In this document: positions 1-9,164 of the stretch, piece after piece
How the letters are laid out: every line of letters begins with the position of its first letter
Position numbering within the stretch: the stretch's first letter is position 1
Source: Pseudomonas sp. Z8(2022)
Lineage (GTDB): Bacteria > Pseudomonadota > Gammaproteobacteria > Pseudomonadales > Pseudomonadaceae
Length of the DNA stretch: 64,000 nucleotides
Assembly: GCF_025837155.1 (NCBI RefSeq)
Contig: NZ_CP107549.1
Location: 4,030,001-4,094,000, forward strand
Direction: 5' to 3'
The notes under the pieces: model-generated
What the model saw: the letters and a program-made list of their open reading frames with translations, nothing else
Database searches by the model: none
What the model was told of the DNA's origin: nothing
Made by a program: the position numbers and the translations under genes

Positions 1-2338
1 GGTATTCGGCGATGGTTTCCAGCACCTCGGCGGCCTCTTCGATGAAGACTTCCAGAAGCTCTTCATCCACTGGCTCTTCATCGGCGGGCGGTGGCAGCAG
101 GCTGGGCGGCACATCGGCAGCTGGCGGGTTGATCGCCTGCACCGGAGCGGCCATCACATCGGCCATCGACAGCGCTTTTTCCGCTACCGGGGCCTCGACC
201 TCAGGTGTGATCTCCGGCGCGCTGGGCAGCTCGACTTCCGGCAGATCCAGATCCGCGAGCTCCAGTTCGTCCCACTGCGGCGTCTCGGCCAACGGGTCGA
301 AGCTCGGTTCTTCCAACGCCGGCGCAGACTCCGGCGCGGCATCGAACAAGGGTGCAGCGACGACTTCTTCGCTCTCCAGCGCAGGCAGCTCTTCCAGCTC
401 GCCCAGTTCGAAGCTAAGGGTTTCGGCGGCCTCGCTCGCAGCAGGCAGCTCGGGCTCGGCGTCCAGCGCCGGCAGATCCATGACGATCTCTTCGGCTGGT
501 TCGGCCAGCTCAAACGCCAGCGGTTCGATCTCGGCCAGCGGCTCTTCGAGCTGCTCGTCTTCGGCACTCAGCAGTTCGATTTCCTGCAACGGATCGGCCA
601 GAGGCACCTGGCTCTCTTCCTGCGGTTCGACGCGGTCGAGGATCGAAGGCTTTTCCTTGAGCGGATAACCCAGGGACTCCAGGCTCTCTTCGGCGACGTC
701 GAGAATCAGGTCGCCCTGAGTGCCATGGTCCTCGGCCAGACGCTCGAGGTAGTACTCGACACTGGTGATGGCGTCGGCCAGCGTATCCAGGCTCTGCCAG
801 TTGGGCACGGCCTTGCGCGCCAGCAGTTGTTCCTGGATGTAGCGATTGCAGGCGTTGAGCAGGTCGGCGCCACGCTGCAGCGGGATCATCGCCAGACCGC
901 CACGAACCTGAGTCAGCAGCTCGGGCACACGGGCCAGGTGCTCGTGGTTCCACTGCGAAGCGATGAACTCGATGATCGCGTCCTTGGCCTGCTCCAGGCC
1001 ATTGCGCGCTTCCTTGATCACCACCTGATGGATCTGCGCCACATCGGTGGTCGGCAAGTGGCTCTGTTCGTTCGTACTCTCGTCGCTCGGGCCGACCATG
1101 CCGGCCAGCGTCGCTTCGACGTAGAGCAGCGCGCCGGCGACATCCATCAGCACCGCGTCGTTGGGTTCGCGCTGGCCGAGAGACAGACTGTGAACCACAT
1201 CGATCTGGTCGAGGATGACCTTACGCGGCTGGCCGAAGCCCAGCACCGCCAGGGTGTCGGCAATCTGCTTGAGCGGAGCCAGCAGGGCATCCAGCTCACC
1301 GGGCTGACTGCGATCGCTGCGTACGAACAGGTCGAGACTGTCCTTGACCCGCACCAGCTCCTCGCACAGCGCGGCAACCACCGAGCGCATAGCGTCGCGG
1401 TCAGGGCCGGCAAGACGGGCACGCTCTTCGTCCACCAGTTCGTTGTCGGGCAGCGCTTCGTCGAGACGGTACTGTTCCTTCAGGGCACGGATACGCGGCG
1501 ACTGCGCCGGTGCCTTGGCCACGTAGAACAGCAGGTTCTTGGTCAGTTCGTCGGGAGCGGCCTGGTTGATGCCGTCGGCACCCTGCTCGACCAGACGCTT
1601 GAGTTCCTTGTCCACCTGACGCAGCAGCGTGCGTACCGAGGTGCCATTGACCACATTGCCATTGGCAAGACCTTCGACCAGGCCGGAGGCGATCTGCCAC
1701 AGACCGCCCAGCGGGGCGTCCTTGCACAGGCTTTCCAGGCGCGCGAATACACGGGCCATGTAGCCGAGGTTGGTGGCCAGATCCTGATTGCGGATAACGC
1801 CGACCAGCGCCATCTGCAGCATCTGCCGCAGCTTGCGCAGCAGCACCGGCAGTTCGGCGGTACGCAGGCGCGCCATGCTGCCCTCTGGCAGCGCCGGCAG
1901 GCGAGCGGACATGTCCGGCGAGAACAGGCTGGTTTCCGACAGCAGCTTCTCGCCACGGGCGGCGCGCAGGTCGTTGAGCAGCGGCAGCACGACCATCGGC
2001 AGGTCGCGACGAGCGGTCTGGATACGGTCGAGGTACACCGGCAGTTGCAGGATGGCCTGCATCAGCACTTCCAGGGCTTCGCCCTGGTTGGCCACGCGAC
2101 CTTCCATCAGCGCCTTGGACAGCTGCTCCATTTCTTCGGCGAGCAGCGCAGCACCGTAGAATTCGACCATCTGCAAGGTGCCGTGAACCTGGTGTACATA
2201 GGTCAGGCAGAAGCGCATACGCGTGGGATCCTGCGGGTTCTCGACGAACGCCTCCAGGGCCTGCCGCGCCTGCTTCAGGGTTTCCCCGATCTCGCCTTTG
2301 ACCCACTCCAGGGCGACATAATCATGCCGATCACCCAT
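1..2338 (-). CDS. chpA: ChpA, chemosensory hybrid histidine kinase (partial)
   Basis: N-terminal 779 residues of the very large CheA-type hybrid kinase of the Pil/Chp pathway, which controls twitching motility and surface sensing; the reading frame is still open at the left edge. It begins MGDRHDYVALEWVKGEI. Residues 1 to about 580 are the helical FimL-like region. An acidic Glu/Ala/Pro-rich linker follows (about 585-765), and the visible part ends where the first Hpt domain should begin (DEELLEVFIEEAAEVL). The P. aeruginosa protein is about 2,470 residues, so roughly two thirds lie outside. An in-frame ATG five codons upstream (2353) is possible, but the chosen start follows a GGAGTGG site and matches the family. 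Last gene of the pilGHIJK-chpA operon. Confidence 0.95.
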   Translation of the reverse strand, partial: MGDRHDYVALEWVKGEIGETLKQARQALEAFVENPQDPTRMRFCLTYVHQVHGTLQMVEFYGAALLAEEMEQLSKALMEGRVANQGEALEVLMQAILQLPVYLDRIQTARRDLPMVVLPLLNDLRAARGEKLLSETSLFSPDMSARLPALPEGSMARLRTAELPVLLRKLRQMLQMALVGVIRNQDLATNLGYMARVFARLESLCKDAPLGGLWQIASGLVEGLANGNVVNGTSVRTLLRQVDKELKRLVEQGADGINQAAPDELTKNLLFYVAKAPAQSPRIRALKEQYRLDEALPDNELVDEERARLAGPDRDAMRSVVAALCEELVRVKDSLDLFVRSDRSQPGELDALLAPLKQIADTLAVLGFGQPRKVILDQIDVVHSLSLGQREPNDAVLMDVAGALLYVEATLAGMVGPSDESTNEQSHLPTTDVAQIHQVVIKEARNGLEQAKDAIIEFIASQWNHEHLARVPELLTQVRGGLAMIPLQRGADLLNACNRYIQEQLLARKAVPNWQSLDTLADAITSVEYYLERLAEDHGTQGDLILDVAEESLESLGYPLKEKPSILDRVEPQEESQVPLADPLQEIELLSAEDEQLEEPLAEIEPLAFELAEPAEEIVMDLPALDAEPELPAASEAAETLSFELGELEELPALESEEVVAAPLFDAAPESAPALEEPSFDPLAETPQWDELELADLDLPEVELPSAPEITPEVEAPVAEKALSMADVMAAPVQAINPPAADVPPSLLPPPADEEPVDEELLEVFIEEAAEVLETIAEY

Positions 2339-2363
2339 AGCCACTCCACTCATAAACTTGGCC

Positions 2364-3242
2364 TTATCCCTTGCGGGTAAACGCCAGAACTCGCTCGTCG
2401 GCCACCGGCACCAGTTGCGGGTGCTGCCAACCGGCTACTTCGCCCACACCCACGACCAGCAGGCCACCCGGCGCCAGACTCTCGGCCAGGCGGTTGAGGA
2501 TGTCGCGGCGACGCCAGCGGCGGAAATAGATCAGCAAGTTCTGACAGAAAATCACGTCCATGCCGGACATCGGCGCCTTGGCCAGTTCCAGCACATTGAG
2601 CCGGGCGCAGCACACACGCGCAGCCAGGCTCGGTACAACCTTGAAGCGTCCATCGGCCTGAGCGAGAAAGTAGCGCTCGCGCAGTTCGTCACTCACCTGC
2701 TCCAGACGCCGAGCCGAATAGCACGCCTCGCGTGCCTTGCTCAGCGCGCCCTGACTGATATCCGTACCGGTCACTGCGAAATGCTCGGGTAGCTCGCTAC
2801 CTTGCAGAGCCTCGGCGGCCATGATCGCCAGCGAATAAGGCTCCTCTCCACTGGAGCACCCCACGCTCCACAATTCCCAGGGTTTGCCCAGGCCTGCCGC
2901 CAGACGCTCCTGCAGGTACTGCGAGAGCACCTCGAAGGAAGGCGGATGACGAAAGAAACGGGTTTCCTGCACGGTCAGCCGGTCCAGCAGGGTCGACCAT
3001 TCCACTGCACCACGCGGGCCGTCGGTGACCTGGCGGTAGTAGCTGGCGTAATCCTCGACGCCCAGTTCGCGCATGCGTGCGCTCAGGTTGGTCTGCAGGA
3101 ACGCGCGCCGCTGCTCGCTGATCACCACGCCGGTACGCGCTTCGAGCAGCGTCTGCCAGTCATGGAAATCGGCTTGCGACATGTCGGTCACCGGGCGCAA
3201 TGCCCAAACGCCCGCTGACTGCATACCTTCGCCCTGGGTCAT
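2364..3242 (-). CDS. pilK: PilK, CheR-type protein-glutamate methyltransferase
   Basis: SAM-dependent methyltransferase expected to methylate glutamates on the pilus chemoreceptor PilJ encoded just upstream. 292 residues. The CheR N-terminal helical domain (about 20-90) includes MRELGVEDYASYYRQV, and the receptor-methylating core carries TVQETRFFRHPPSFEVL and the SAM-binding segment WSVGCSSGEEPYSLA. The family is about 290 residues. The start is uncertain: 3242 has no clear ribosome site, and an internal ATG at 3224 (MQSAGVWALRP) lines up better with the P. aeruginosa N-terminus but has a GAAGG site too close. It sits between pilJ and chpA, gaps 42 and 25 bases. Confidence 0.92.
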   Translation of the reverse strand: MTQGEGMQSAGVWALRPVTDMSQADFHDWQTLLEARTGVVISEQRRAFLQTNLSARMRELGVEDYASYYRQVTDGPRGAVEWSTLLDRLTVQETRFFRHPPSFEVLSQYLQERLAAGLGKPWELWSVGCSSGEEPYSLAIMAAEALQGSELPEHFAVTGTDISQGALSKAREACYSARRLEQVSDELRERYFLAQADGRFKVVPSLAARVCCARLNVLELAKAPMSGMDVIFCQNLLIYFRRWRRRDILNRLAESLAPGGLLVVGVGEVAGWQHPQLVPVADERVLAFTRKG

Positions 3243-3284
3243 GGCTGTGTTGCGGAGACTGCAGCCAGCCTCCGCGCTCCTTTA

Positions 3285-5321
3285 TCAGGCGTCTGGCAGG
3301 GTGAAGCCGGACACCGACTTGCGCATCTCACTGGCCATCTTGGCCAGGTTACCAATGCTCTTGGCGGTGGCGGTGGTACCCGAGGACGTCTGCGAGGTGA
3401 TCTCCTGGATCACGTTCATGGTGTTGGAAATGTGGCCGGCCGAAGAGGCCTGCTGACGGGCAGCGTTGGAGATGTTCTGGATGAGGGCCGCGAGGGTCTT
3501 CGATACCTTCTCGATCTCTTCCAGTGCCACACCGGCGTCCTGCGCCAGGCGGGCACCGCGTACCACTTCGGAAGTCGTCTGCTCCATGGAGATAACGGCT
3601 TCGTTGGTATCGGTCTGAATAGTTTTTACCAGTGCCTCGATCTGCTTGGTCGCTGCCGAGGAACGTTCTGCGAGGCGCTGTACCTCGTCCGCTACCACGG
3701 CGAAGCCGCGGCCCGCATCACCGGCCATGGACGCCTGGATCGCGGCGTTCAGTGCGAGGATGTTGGTCTGGTCGGCAATGTCGTTAATCAGGCTAACGAT
3801 GTCACCGATCTCCTGGGACGATTCACCGAGGCGCTTGATCCGCTTCGAGGTGTCCTGGATCTGCTCACGGATGTTGTCCATGCCGGTGATGGTGTTGTGT
3901 ACGACTTCGTTGCCCTTGTTGGCGATGGCTACGGAACGTTCCGCTACCGCGGAAGATTCCGAGGCGTTCGCCGATACCTGGTCAATCGACACGGCCATTT
4001 CGTTGATCGCCGCGGAGGCACCGGCGATTTCCTGCGCTTGGTGCTCGGAGGCCTCGGCCAGATGCATCGCCGTGGCCTGGGTTTCCTGGGCCGCACCAGC
4101 TACCTGAACGGCGGTCAGGTTGATGGTGGCTACCAGGTCGCGCAGCTGGTCGATGGAGTAGTTGATGGAGTCAGCGATGGCACCGGTGAAGTCTTCGGTT
4201 ACTGTCGCGGCCACGGTCAGGTCACCGTCTGCGAGGTCGGCGATCTCGTCGAGCAGTCGCAGAATCGCCGCCTGGTTACGTTCGTTCTTCTCGGCGGTTT
4301 CAGCCAGACGACGGTTGGTTTCACGCACCATCACCAGGCCGATGAGGATGATCGAGCCCAGCGCCAGACCACCCAGCACATAGCCAAACAGGGTATTGAG
4401 TGCACGGCCGGCAGCCAGATCATCGAAACCGGCGGCCAGATCGGACGCTTTGTCCAGCAGGGTCTGCGACACGGTAAAGATGGAGTTCGCCGACTCACGA
4501 ACCTGGAACAGTTCTGGCGAGGTTTCGAGAATCTCGTCCACCGAACCGGATACGAATTCGAACAGTTCGGAAATCTCGGCCAGACGCTCAAGGGCCTCCT
4601 CGTCGGTCACCTGGGTGATTTCCATCGCCGCGTTGCCTTCCAGCATCGCCGCCAGTACACGACCGAACAGGCTGGCATCACGACCGAACATGTCGGCAGC
4701 CTGTACCGAGTCTTCGTCACCCGCCAGAACCTTGTTCACCGAACCGAGAATACGTTCGGCCAGCAGCGACTGACGCTGAGCCACGGATACCTGGGCAGCC
4801 GGTGCACCGCTTTCCAGCAGGATGTCGACCACTTCCTCGTACTCGACCTGCAGCTGCGGAATGGTTTCCGCCAGGGTGGCGGCTACCTGGTGCAGCGACA
4901 ATACGGTCTGTTCGCTGGCCAGAATGGCGTCGGTGTTCTGCCGCAGGCTGTCCCAGTCCTTCTGTACCGCAGCCATCTGTGCCTGTACCGACTCGGGTGC
5001 CGATGGCAAGCCGCTGCTGGGGTCGCCATCGGTCAGGTAGCCCCAGCGCTGCTGGAAGTCGTTGCGCGCATCGCGCAACAGCCCGAAGGCTTCGGCAGTA
5101 CCGGTCGCCGCTTCAGTGGCGTTCTTGGCGATACGCTGGGACAGTACGCGCAGCTCACCGGAGTGACTGATGTACTCGGTATCGTAGTTGGACTGGGTGT
5201 TGATGTAGGCGAAGTTCGCGAACAACAGCACGATGGAAACGATAAGCACGACGAACAGCGCTGCGATCAGCGTACTGCTGCGTGCCCCCGCCAACAAATT
5301 GCCTGCATTGAGTTTTTTCAT
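3285..5321 (-). CDS. pilJ: PilJ, methyl-accepting chemotaxis protein for type IV pili
   Basis: Inner-membrane chemoreceptor that feeds the ChpA kinase. From MKKLNAGNLL it is 678 residues (P. aeruginosa about 682). The first membrane helix is around 17-38 (FVVLIVSIVLLFANF), followed by a periplasmic region with two PilJ-type helical modules. The second helix is around 315-340 (LFGYVLGGLALGSIILIG), then HAMP and the cytoplasmic signalling hairpin, with tip region EVQRLAERSSAATKQIE. The C-terminus has no CheR/CheB-tethering pentapeptide. The frame is open to 5372, but the longer start adds a poorly conserved stretch; ATG codons at 5324 and 5321 are equally placed behind a G-rich ribosome site. 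Confidence 0.95.
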   Translation of the reverse strand: MKKLNAGNLLAGARSSTLIAALFVVLIVSIVLLFANFAYINTQSNYDTEYISHSGELRVLSQRIAKNATEAATGTAEAFGLLRDARNDFQQRWGYLTDGDPSSGLPSAPESVQAQMAAVQKDWDSLRQNTDAILASEQTVLSLHQVAATLAETIPQLQVEYEEVVDILLESGAPAAQVSVAQRQSLLAERILGSVNKVLAGDEDSVQAADMFGRDASLFGRVLAAMLEGNAAMEITQVTDEEALERLAEISELFEFVSGSVDEILETSPELFQVRESANSIFTVSQTLLDKASDLAAGFDDLAAGRALNTLFGYVLGGLALGSIILIGLVMVRETNRRLAETAEKNERNQAAILRLLDEIADLADGDLTVAATVTEDFTGAIADSINYSIDQLRDLVATINLTAVQVAGAAQETQATAMHLAEASEHQAQEIAGASAAINEMAVSIDQVSANASESSAVAERSVAIANKGNEVVHNTITGMDNIREQIQDTSKRIKRLGESSQEIGDIVSLINDIADQTNILALNAAIQASMAGDAGRGFAVVADEVQRLAERSSAATKQIEALVKTIQTDTNEAVISMEQTTSEVVRGARLAQDAGVALEEIEKVSKTLAALIQNISNAARQQASSAGHISNTMNVIQEITSQTSSGTTATAKSIGNLAKMASEMRKSVSGFTLPDA

Positions 5322-5433
5322 CATCTGGCCCCCGCCTGGACCGACCGCACTAGGGTTCCCATGTAACGCCAAAGAGCCGGAAGAACCGACCCAACCGAAA
5401 ATCTGCAGACGCTCGCGTTTTTAGAACGGCCTG

Positions 5434-5970
5434 CTAATAAGCAACGTCGAGAAAACCCGGATCGGCAGTCAGCGCATGAGGGCTGAACACCAACCAGGGT
5501 TGTTCCCGTTGAAAAACACCATGGATGAACGGCGCAATGCTCGCCTCGAGAGGCGGCAGTTGTTCTGAGAATGCATCCACGGGGAAATGCTGCATACCGA
5601 AGACTTCGTCGACCGTCAGGCCAGCGAAGATTTCCTGGTGATCAACCACCAGGACCCGCCGCAGCTTGCGCAGCGGCGACAGTTCATTGCCGAAGAAGCC
5701 GCACAGGTCCATGATCGGCAGCAGGCGACCACGCACGTTGGCCACCCCCTTGACCCAGCCCTTCACACCCGGCAGCAGGGTGTAGCGCGGCTCGTGCAGA
5801 ACCTCGCCTACTTCCCCCATCGGCGCGACGAAGAATCGCTCGCCCATGCGAAAGCCGATACCGCTCCAGGTCTGTACGGCAGCCTGTTGCGACGGCAAGC
5901 CGGCCGCCAGGGCCCGGCAACGCTGGTCGATCTCGAGGAGGATCTGGAAAGGAGTCTGCGCGTCCGACAT
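5434..5970 (-). CDS. pilI: PilI, CheW-like coupling protein
   Basis: Couples receptor PilJ to kinase ChpA. 178 residues from MSDAQTPFQ, the exact family length; an in-frame ATG at 5997 would add nine Lys-rich residues not found in relatives. A single CheW beta-barrel domain covers about 40-175 (FFVAPMGEVGEVL, GVANVRGRLLPIMDL, VDEVFGMQHFPVD). It lies between pilH and pilJ in the chemosensory operon. Confidence 0.94.
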   Translation of the reverse strand: MSDAQTPFQILLEIDQRCRALAAGLPSQQAAVQTWSGIGFRMGERFFVAPMGEVGEVLHEPRYTLLPGVKGWVKGVANVRGRLLPIMDLCGFFGNELSPLRKLRRVLVVDHQEIFAGLTVDEVFGMQHFPVDAFSEQLPPLEASIAPFIHGVFQREQPWLVFSPHALTADPGFLDVAY

Positions 5971-6015
5971 GCCAGCCGTGGCCTTCTTCTTATTCAATAC
6001 ACGGACAGCACGGCA

Positions 6016-6381
6016 TCAGCCGGCCAGTACCGCATTGAGAGTTTTCAGCAAGGTTTCTTCGTCGACCGGCTTGGTCAGGTAGTCCTTGGCGCCCTGGCGC
6101 TTGCCCCAGACCTTGTCGGTTTCCTGATCCTTGGTGGTAACGATGATCACCGGGATGTGGCTGGTTTCGGCGTCCTTGGTCAGCTGACGAGTCGCCTGAA
6201 AACCATTGAGACCCGGCATGACGATGTCCATCAGGACCGCATCCGGCTTCTCCTGACGGGCCAGAGCCACGCCATCGGCGCCGTTTTCCGCTTTCAGTAC
6301 CTGGTGACCGTGCTTTTCCAGCATGGCGGTCAGCTTGTACATCTCGGTTGGGGAGTCATCAACAATCAGAATTCGAGCCAT
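6016..6381 (-). CDS. pilH: PilH, single-domain CheY-like response regulator
   Basis: Receiver-only regulator of the Pil/Chp pathway, associated with pilus retraction (PilT side) and with draining phosphate from the kinase. 121 residues from MARILIVDDSP, as in P. aeruginosa. The acidic pocket is DD in ILIVDD, the phosphoacceptor is Asp52 in VLMDIVMPG, the conserved Thr lies in VTTKD, and the Lys is in YLTKPVD. The upstream ATG at 6393 (MGNT) is unlikely. Gap to pilG is 47 bases. Confidence 0.95.
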   Translation of the reverse strand: MARILIVDDSPTEMYKLTAMLEKHGHQVLKAENGADGVALARQEKPDAVLMDIVMPGLNGFQATRQLTKDAETSHIPVIIVTTKDQETDKVWGKRQGAKDYLTKPVDEETLLKTLNAVLAG

Positions 6382-6428
6382 GGTGTTTCCCAATACAGAA
6401 GAGACGTAGAGGCCGTAAGGCCGCTAAA

Positions 6429-6836
6429 TCAGGAGGCTTGTTCCACCGGGGTGAAGTCCGGCACGTGGGCCTTGATCGCACCGAGCAGCTCTTCCTTGCT
6501 GAAGGGCTTGGTCAGGTATTGATCGGAGCCGACGATGCGACCCTTGGCCTTGTCGAACAGGCCATCCTTGGAGGACAGCATGATCACCGGGGTGGATTTG
6601 AAGGCACTGTTGTTCTTGATCAAGGCACAGGTCTGATACCCATCGAGACGCGGCATCATGATGTCGACAAAGATGATGCTGGGGTGAGTGTCGGCAATCT
6701 TGGCCAGGGCATCGAAGCCATCGACCGCGGTGATGACATCACAACCCACTTTTTTCAGCAGAGTTTCAGCGGTGCGACGAATCGTTTTCGAATCGTCGAT
6801 CACCATCACTTTCAAACCCTCGGAATGCTGTTCCAT
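6429..6836 (-). CDS. pilG: PilG, single-domain CheY-like response regulator
   Basis: First gene of the operon. Receiver-only regulator promoting pilus extension and linking to cAMP control in P. aeruginosa. 135 residues from MEQHSEGLKVMVIDD, with Asp58 in IIFVDIMMP as phosphoacceptor, the Ser in IMLSSKD and Lys in YLTKPFS. The frame continues upstream to 6920, but that extension is not seen in the family. The operon promoter must lie in the 242-base gap before gshB. Confidence 0.95.
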   Translation of the reverse strand: MEQHSEGLKVMVIDDSKTIRRTAETLLKKVGCDVITAVDGFDALAKIADTHPSIIFVDIMMPRLDGYQTCALIKNNSAFKSTPVIMLSSKDGLFDKAKGRIVGSDQYLTKPFSKEELLGAIKAHVPDFTPVEQAS

Positions 6837-7078
6837 GTTCGCCCTACCATCGCCTCGGTGAGTCGTTATATTCGCGTTATCAGTATGCCTGAGGCCTAGT
6901 CGCCGATGGGCTTGACCCAATCGTCGGGCCTTTTTAGCACACTCTCTAGATGCAATCTATAAGCCTGCCAGGGCGGCGTCAGCCCTTGACCGAGGTCCAG
7001 ACCGACGCCACCCTGACAGCCTCTTACGGCATGGCCAACTCGGCCTCTACCCTCTAACTCGCGGAGAGTTTATCCCCC
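6837..7078. other. Divergent intergenic region pilG / gshB
   Basis: 242 bases between divergent genes that must carry both promoters. No convincing sigma-70 pair stands out. The gshB side ends with a GGAGAG ribosome site seven bases before its ATG, and the pilG side has an AT-richer stretch around 6868-6890. No small ORF with a good ribosome site was found. Confidence 0.4.
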
Positions 7079-8035
7079 ATGAGCCTTCGTCTCGGGATCG
7101 TCATGGATCCGATTGCCAGCATCTCCTTCAAGAAGGACAGTTCGCTGGCCATGTTGCTGGCCGCTCAAGCACGCGGCTGGTCGTTGTTCTACATGGAGCA
7201 GCAGGATCTCTACCAGGTTCGCGGTCAGGCTCGTGCCCGACTGCGCCCACTGGCAGTGTTCAATGACCCGCAGCGCTGGTTCGCCCTCGGCACGGAACAG
7301 GACACGCCGCTCGCAGAGCTGGACGTGATCCTGATGCGCAAGGATCCGCCCTTCGATAACGAATTCGTCTACTCCACCTACCTGCTCGAGCAGGCGGAGC
7401 GCGACGGCGTACTGGTGGTCAATCGGCCGCAGAGTCTGCGCGACTGCAATGAAAAGTTCTTCGCCACCCAGTTTCCCCAATACACACCGCCGACTCTGGT
7501 CAGTCGGCGCCCCGATATTGTGCGCCAGTTTGCCGATGAGCACCGTGACATCATTCTCAAACCCCTTGATGGCATGGGCGGCTCGCAGATCTTTCGCCAT
7601 CGCGCCGGCGACCCCAACCTCTCGGTGATCCTCGAGTCCCTGACCCTGCACGGCCAGCAGCAGATCATGGTGCAGGCCTACCTGCCGGCCATCAAGGACG
7701 GCGACAAGCGCATCCTGATGATAGACGGCGAGCCGGTACCCTACTGCCTGGCGCGCATTCCCGCCGCCGGTGAGACCCGCGGCAACCTGGCAGCCGGCGG
7801 ACGCGGCGAAGCCCGGCCGTTGACCGAACGTGATCGCGAGATTGCCGCGGCAGTCGGACCCACCCTGCGTGAAAAAGGGCTTATTTTCGTCGGTCTCGAC
7901 GTCATCGGTGATCATCTGACAGAAATCAATGTTACCAGCCCGACCTGCATCCGCGAGATCGATGCCGCTTTCGACACCCGTATCGGCGAGCGCCTGATGG
8001 ACTGCATTGCCAGCAAACGCGGGTTAAAAGCTTGA
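7079..8035 (+). CDS. gshB: Glutathione synthetase
   Basis: ATP-grasp ligase joining gamma-glutamylcysteine and glycine, the second step of glutathione synthesis; the first enzyme, gshA, is at 52676. 318 residues against 315 in E. coli. The N-terminal domain opens MSLRLGIVMDPIASI. ATP-grasp motifs include IILKPLDGMGG and, at the end, FVGLDVIGDHLTEINVTSPT, which carries the Mg-binding Glu/Asn. The start follows a GGAGAG site. The following tonB3 is 88 bases away across a short hairpin. Confidence 0.96.
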   Translation: MSLRLGIVMDPIASISFKKDSSLAMLLAAQARGWSLFYMEQQDLYQVRGQARARLRPLAVFNDPQRWFALGTEQDTPLAELDVILMRKDPPFDNEFVYSTYLLEQAERDGVLVVNRPQSLRDCNEKFFATQFPQYTPPTLVSRRPDIVRQFADEHRDIILKPLDGMGGSQIFRHRAGDPNLSVILESLTLHGQQQIMVQAYLPAIKDGDKRILMIDGEPVPYCLARIPAAGETRGNLAAGGRGEARPLTERDREIAAAVGPTLREKGLIFVGLDVIGDHLTEINVTSPTCIREIDAAFDTRIGERLMDCIASKRGLKA

Positions 8036-8052
8036 CGCAAGTGGCAGCCTGA

Positions 8053-8071
8053 CGCCTGCAACTTGCAGGCG
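8053..8071. terminator. Short perfect inverted repeat after gshB
   Basis: 9-base arms (CGCCTGCAA / TTGCAGGCG) around a single central base, 17 bases past the gshB stop. There is no T-run, so it is a weak terminator, an RNA end-protecting hairpin, or a protein site ahead of tonB3. Confidence 0.4.
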
Positions 8072-8123
8072 CCCACTGCTACCCGGCAGACTGCGCCCCA
8101 TTCGTAAGCAGACCCGATACGCG

Positions 8124-9023
8124 ATGAACGCAGCAGCAGCCACCCCGACCACCGTTTCCTCCGCTACCGTCCGTCCGGCGGATCGCCTGGGGTTCACCCT
8201 GTTCCTCGCCGCAGCCCTGCATGTGGCACTGATTCTCGGCGTCGGCTTCACCCTGGAGTCGCCGCCGGAAATCAGCAAGACGCTGGAAATCACTCTGTCC
8301 ACCTTCAAGAGCGACAAGGCGCCGGAGAAGGCCGACTTCCTCGCACAGGACAACCAGCAGGGCAGCGGCACGCTGGAGCATGCCGCCGCACCGAAGACCA
8401 CCGAGCAGGCGATGTTCCAGGACAGCGAGGTGCGCAAGGTCACTCCACCAGCCACCCCGCAACAGCCTGCCACCAGACAGGAAGCGCCCAAGGCCGCCGT
8501 TGCCACACGCGCCCCACAGCAGCAGAAAACACCCGTCAAGCGCGAGGAAGCCAAACCGGTTCCACAGACACGTCCGGCCCCGGTGTTCGACTCGGCCCAG
8601 CTCTCGGCAGAAATCGCCAGCCTGGAAGCCGAACTGGCGCAGGAAGTTCAGGCCTACGCCAAGCGCCCGAAGATCCACCGCCTCAACGCCGCCTCGACCA
8701 TGCGTGACAAGGGCGCCTGGTACAAGGACGAGTGGCGCAAGAAGGTCGAACGCGTCGGCAACCTCAATTATCCGGATGACGCCCGCCGCCAGCGCATCTA
8801 CGGCAGCCTGCGCCTGCTGGTGTCGATCAACCGCGACGGTTCGCTGTACGAGGTACAGGTCTTGGAATCCTCCGGCCAGCCCGTACTCGACCAGGCTGCA
8901 CAGCGCATCGTGCGCCTGGCCGCCCCTTATGCCCCCTTCACCGGCGACCTGGCCGATATCGATCGTCTTGAAATCATCCGCACCTGGCGCTTCGAGCGTG
9001 GCGACCGGCTGTCGAGCAACTAG
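8124..9023 (+). CDS. tonB3: TonB-family energy transducer (TonB3-like)
   Basis: Inner-membrane-anchored transducer of proton-motive force to the outer membrane. 299 residues: a cytoplasmic start, one membrane helix at about 23-43 (FTLFLAAALHVALILGVGF), a Pro/Lys/Glu/Gln-rich periplasmic linker (about 75-150), and a C-terminal TonB fold (about 205-295; NLNYPDDARRQRIYG, VSINRDGSLYEVQVLESSG). P. aeruginosa has the same gshB-tonB3-algH order, and there TonB3 affects twitching motility, which fits the nearby pil genes. No exbBD genes are adjacent. Confidence 0.88.
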   Translation: MNAAAATPTTVSSATVRPADRLGFTLFLAAALHVALILGVGFTLESPPEISKTLEITLSTFKSDKAPEKADFLAQDNQQGSGTLEHAAAPKTTEQAMFQDSEVRKVTPPATPQQPATRQEAPKAAVATRAPQQQKTPVKREEAKPVPQTRPAPVFDSAQLSAEIASLEAELAQEVQAYAKRPKIHRLNAASTMRDKGAWYKDEWRKKVERVGNLNYPDDARRQRIYGSLRLLVSINRDGSLYEVQVLESSGQPVLDQAAQRIVRLAAPYAPFTGDLADIDRLEIIRTWRFERGDRLSSN

Positions 9024-9164
9024 CCCGACATACCTGACGCACCCTGCGGCGCCTTTCATCCGCGCCAGGTTCTGGTACCAGAAACGATCGTCGCCCCGGA
9101 CAGCGTCACGACTGAACAGCCCTGCAGCTTGAAGCCCGGCGCCTTAAAGCTGAAACTAGCCGCC

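Noticed and set aside
12..668. Ser-rich 218-codon plus-strand frame
   Set aside because: Reverse complement of the acidic linker of chpA, which yields artificial Ser runs.
725..2380. 551-codon plus-strand frame
   Set aside because: Antisense to chpA; no ribosome site and shadow-type composition.
3432..5366. 644-codon plus-strand frame opposite pilJ
   Set aside because: Shadow of pilJ; no signature of its own.
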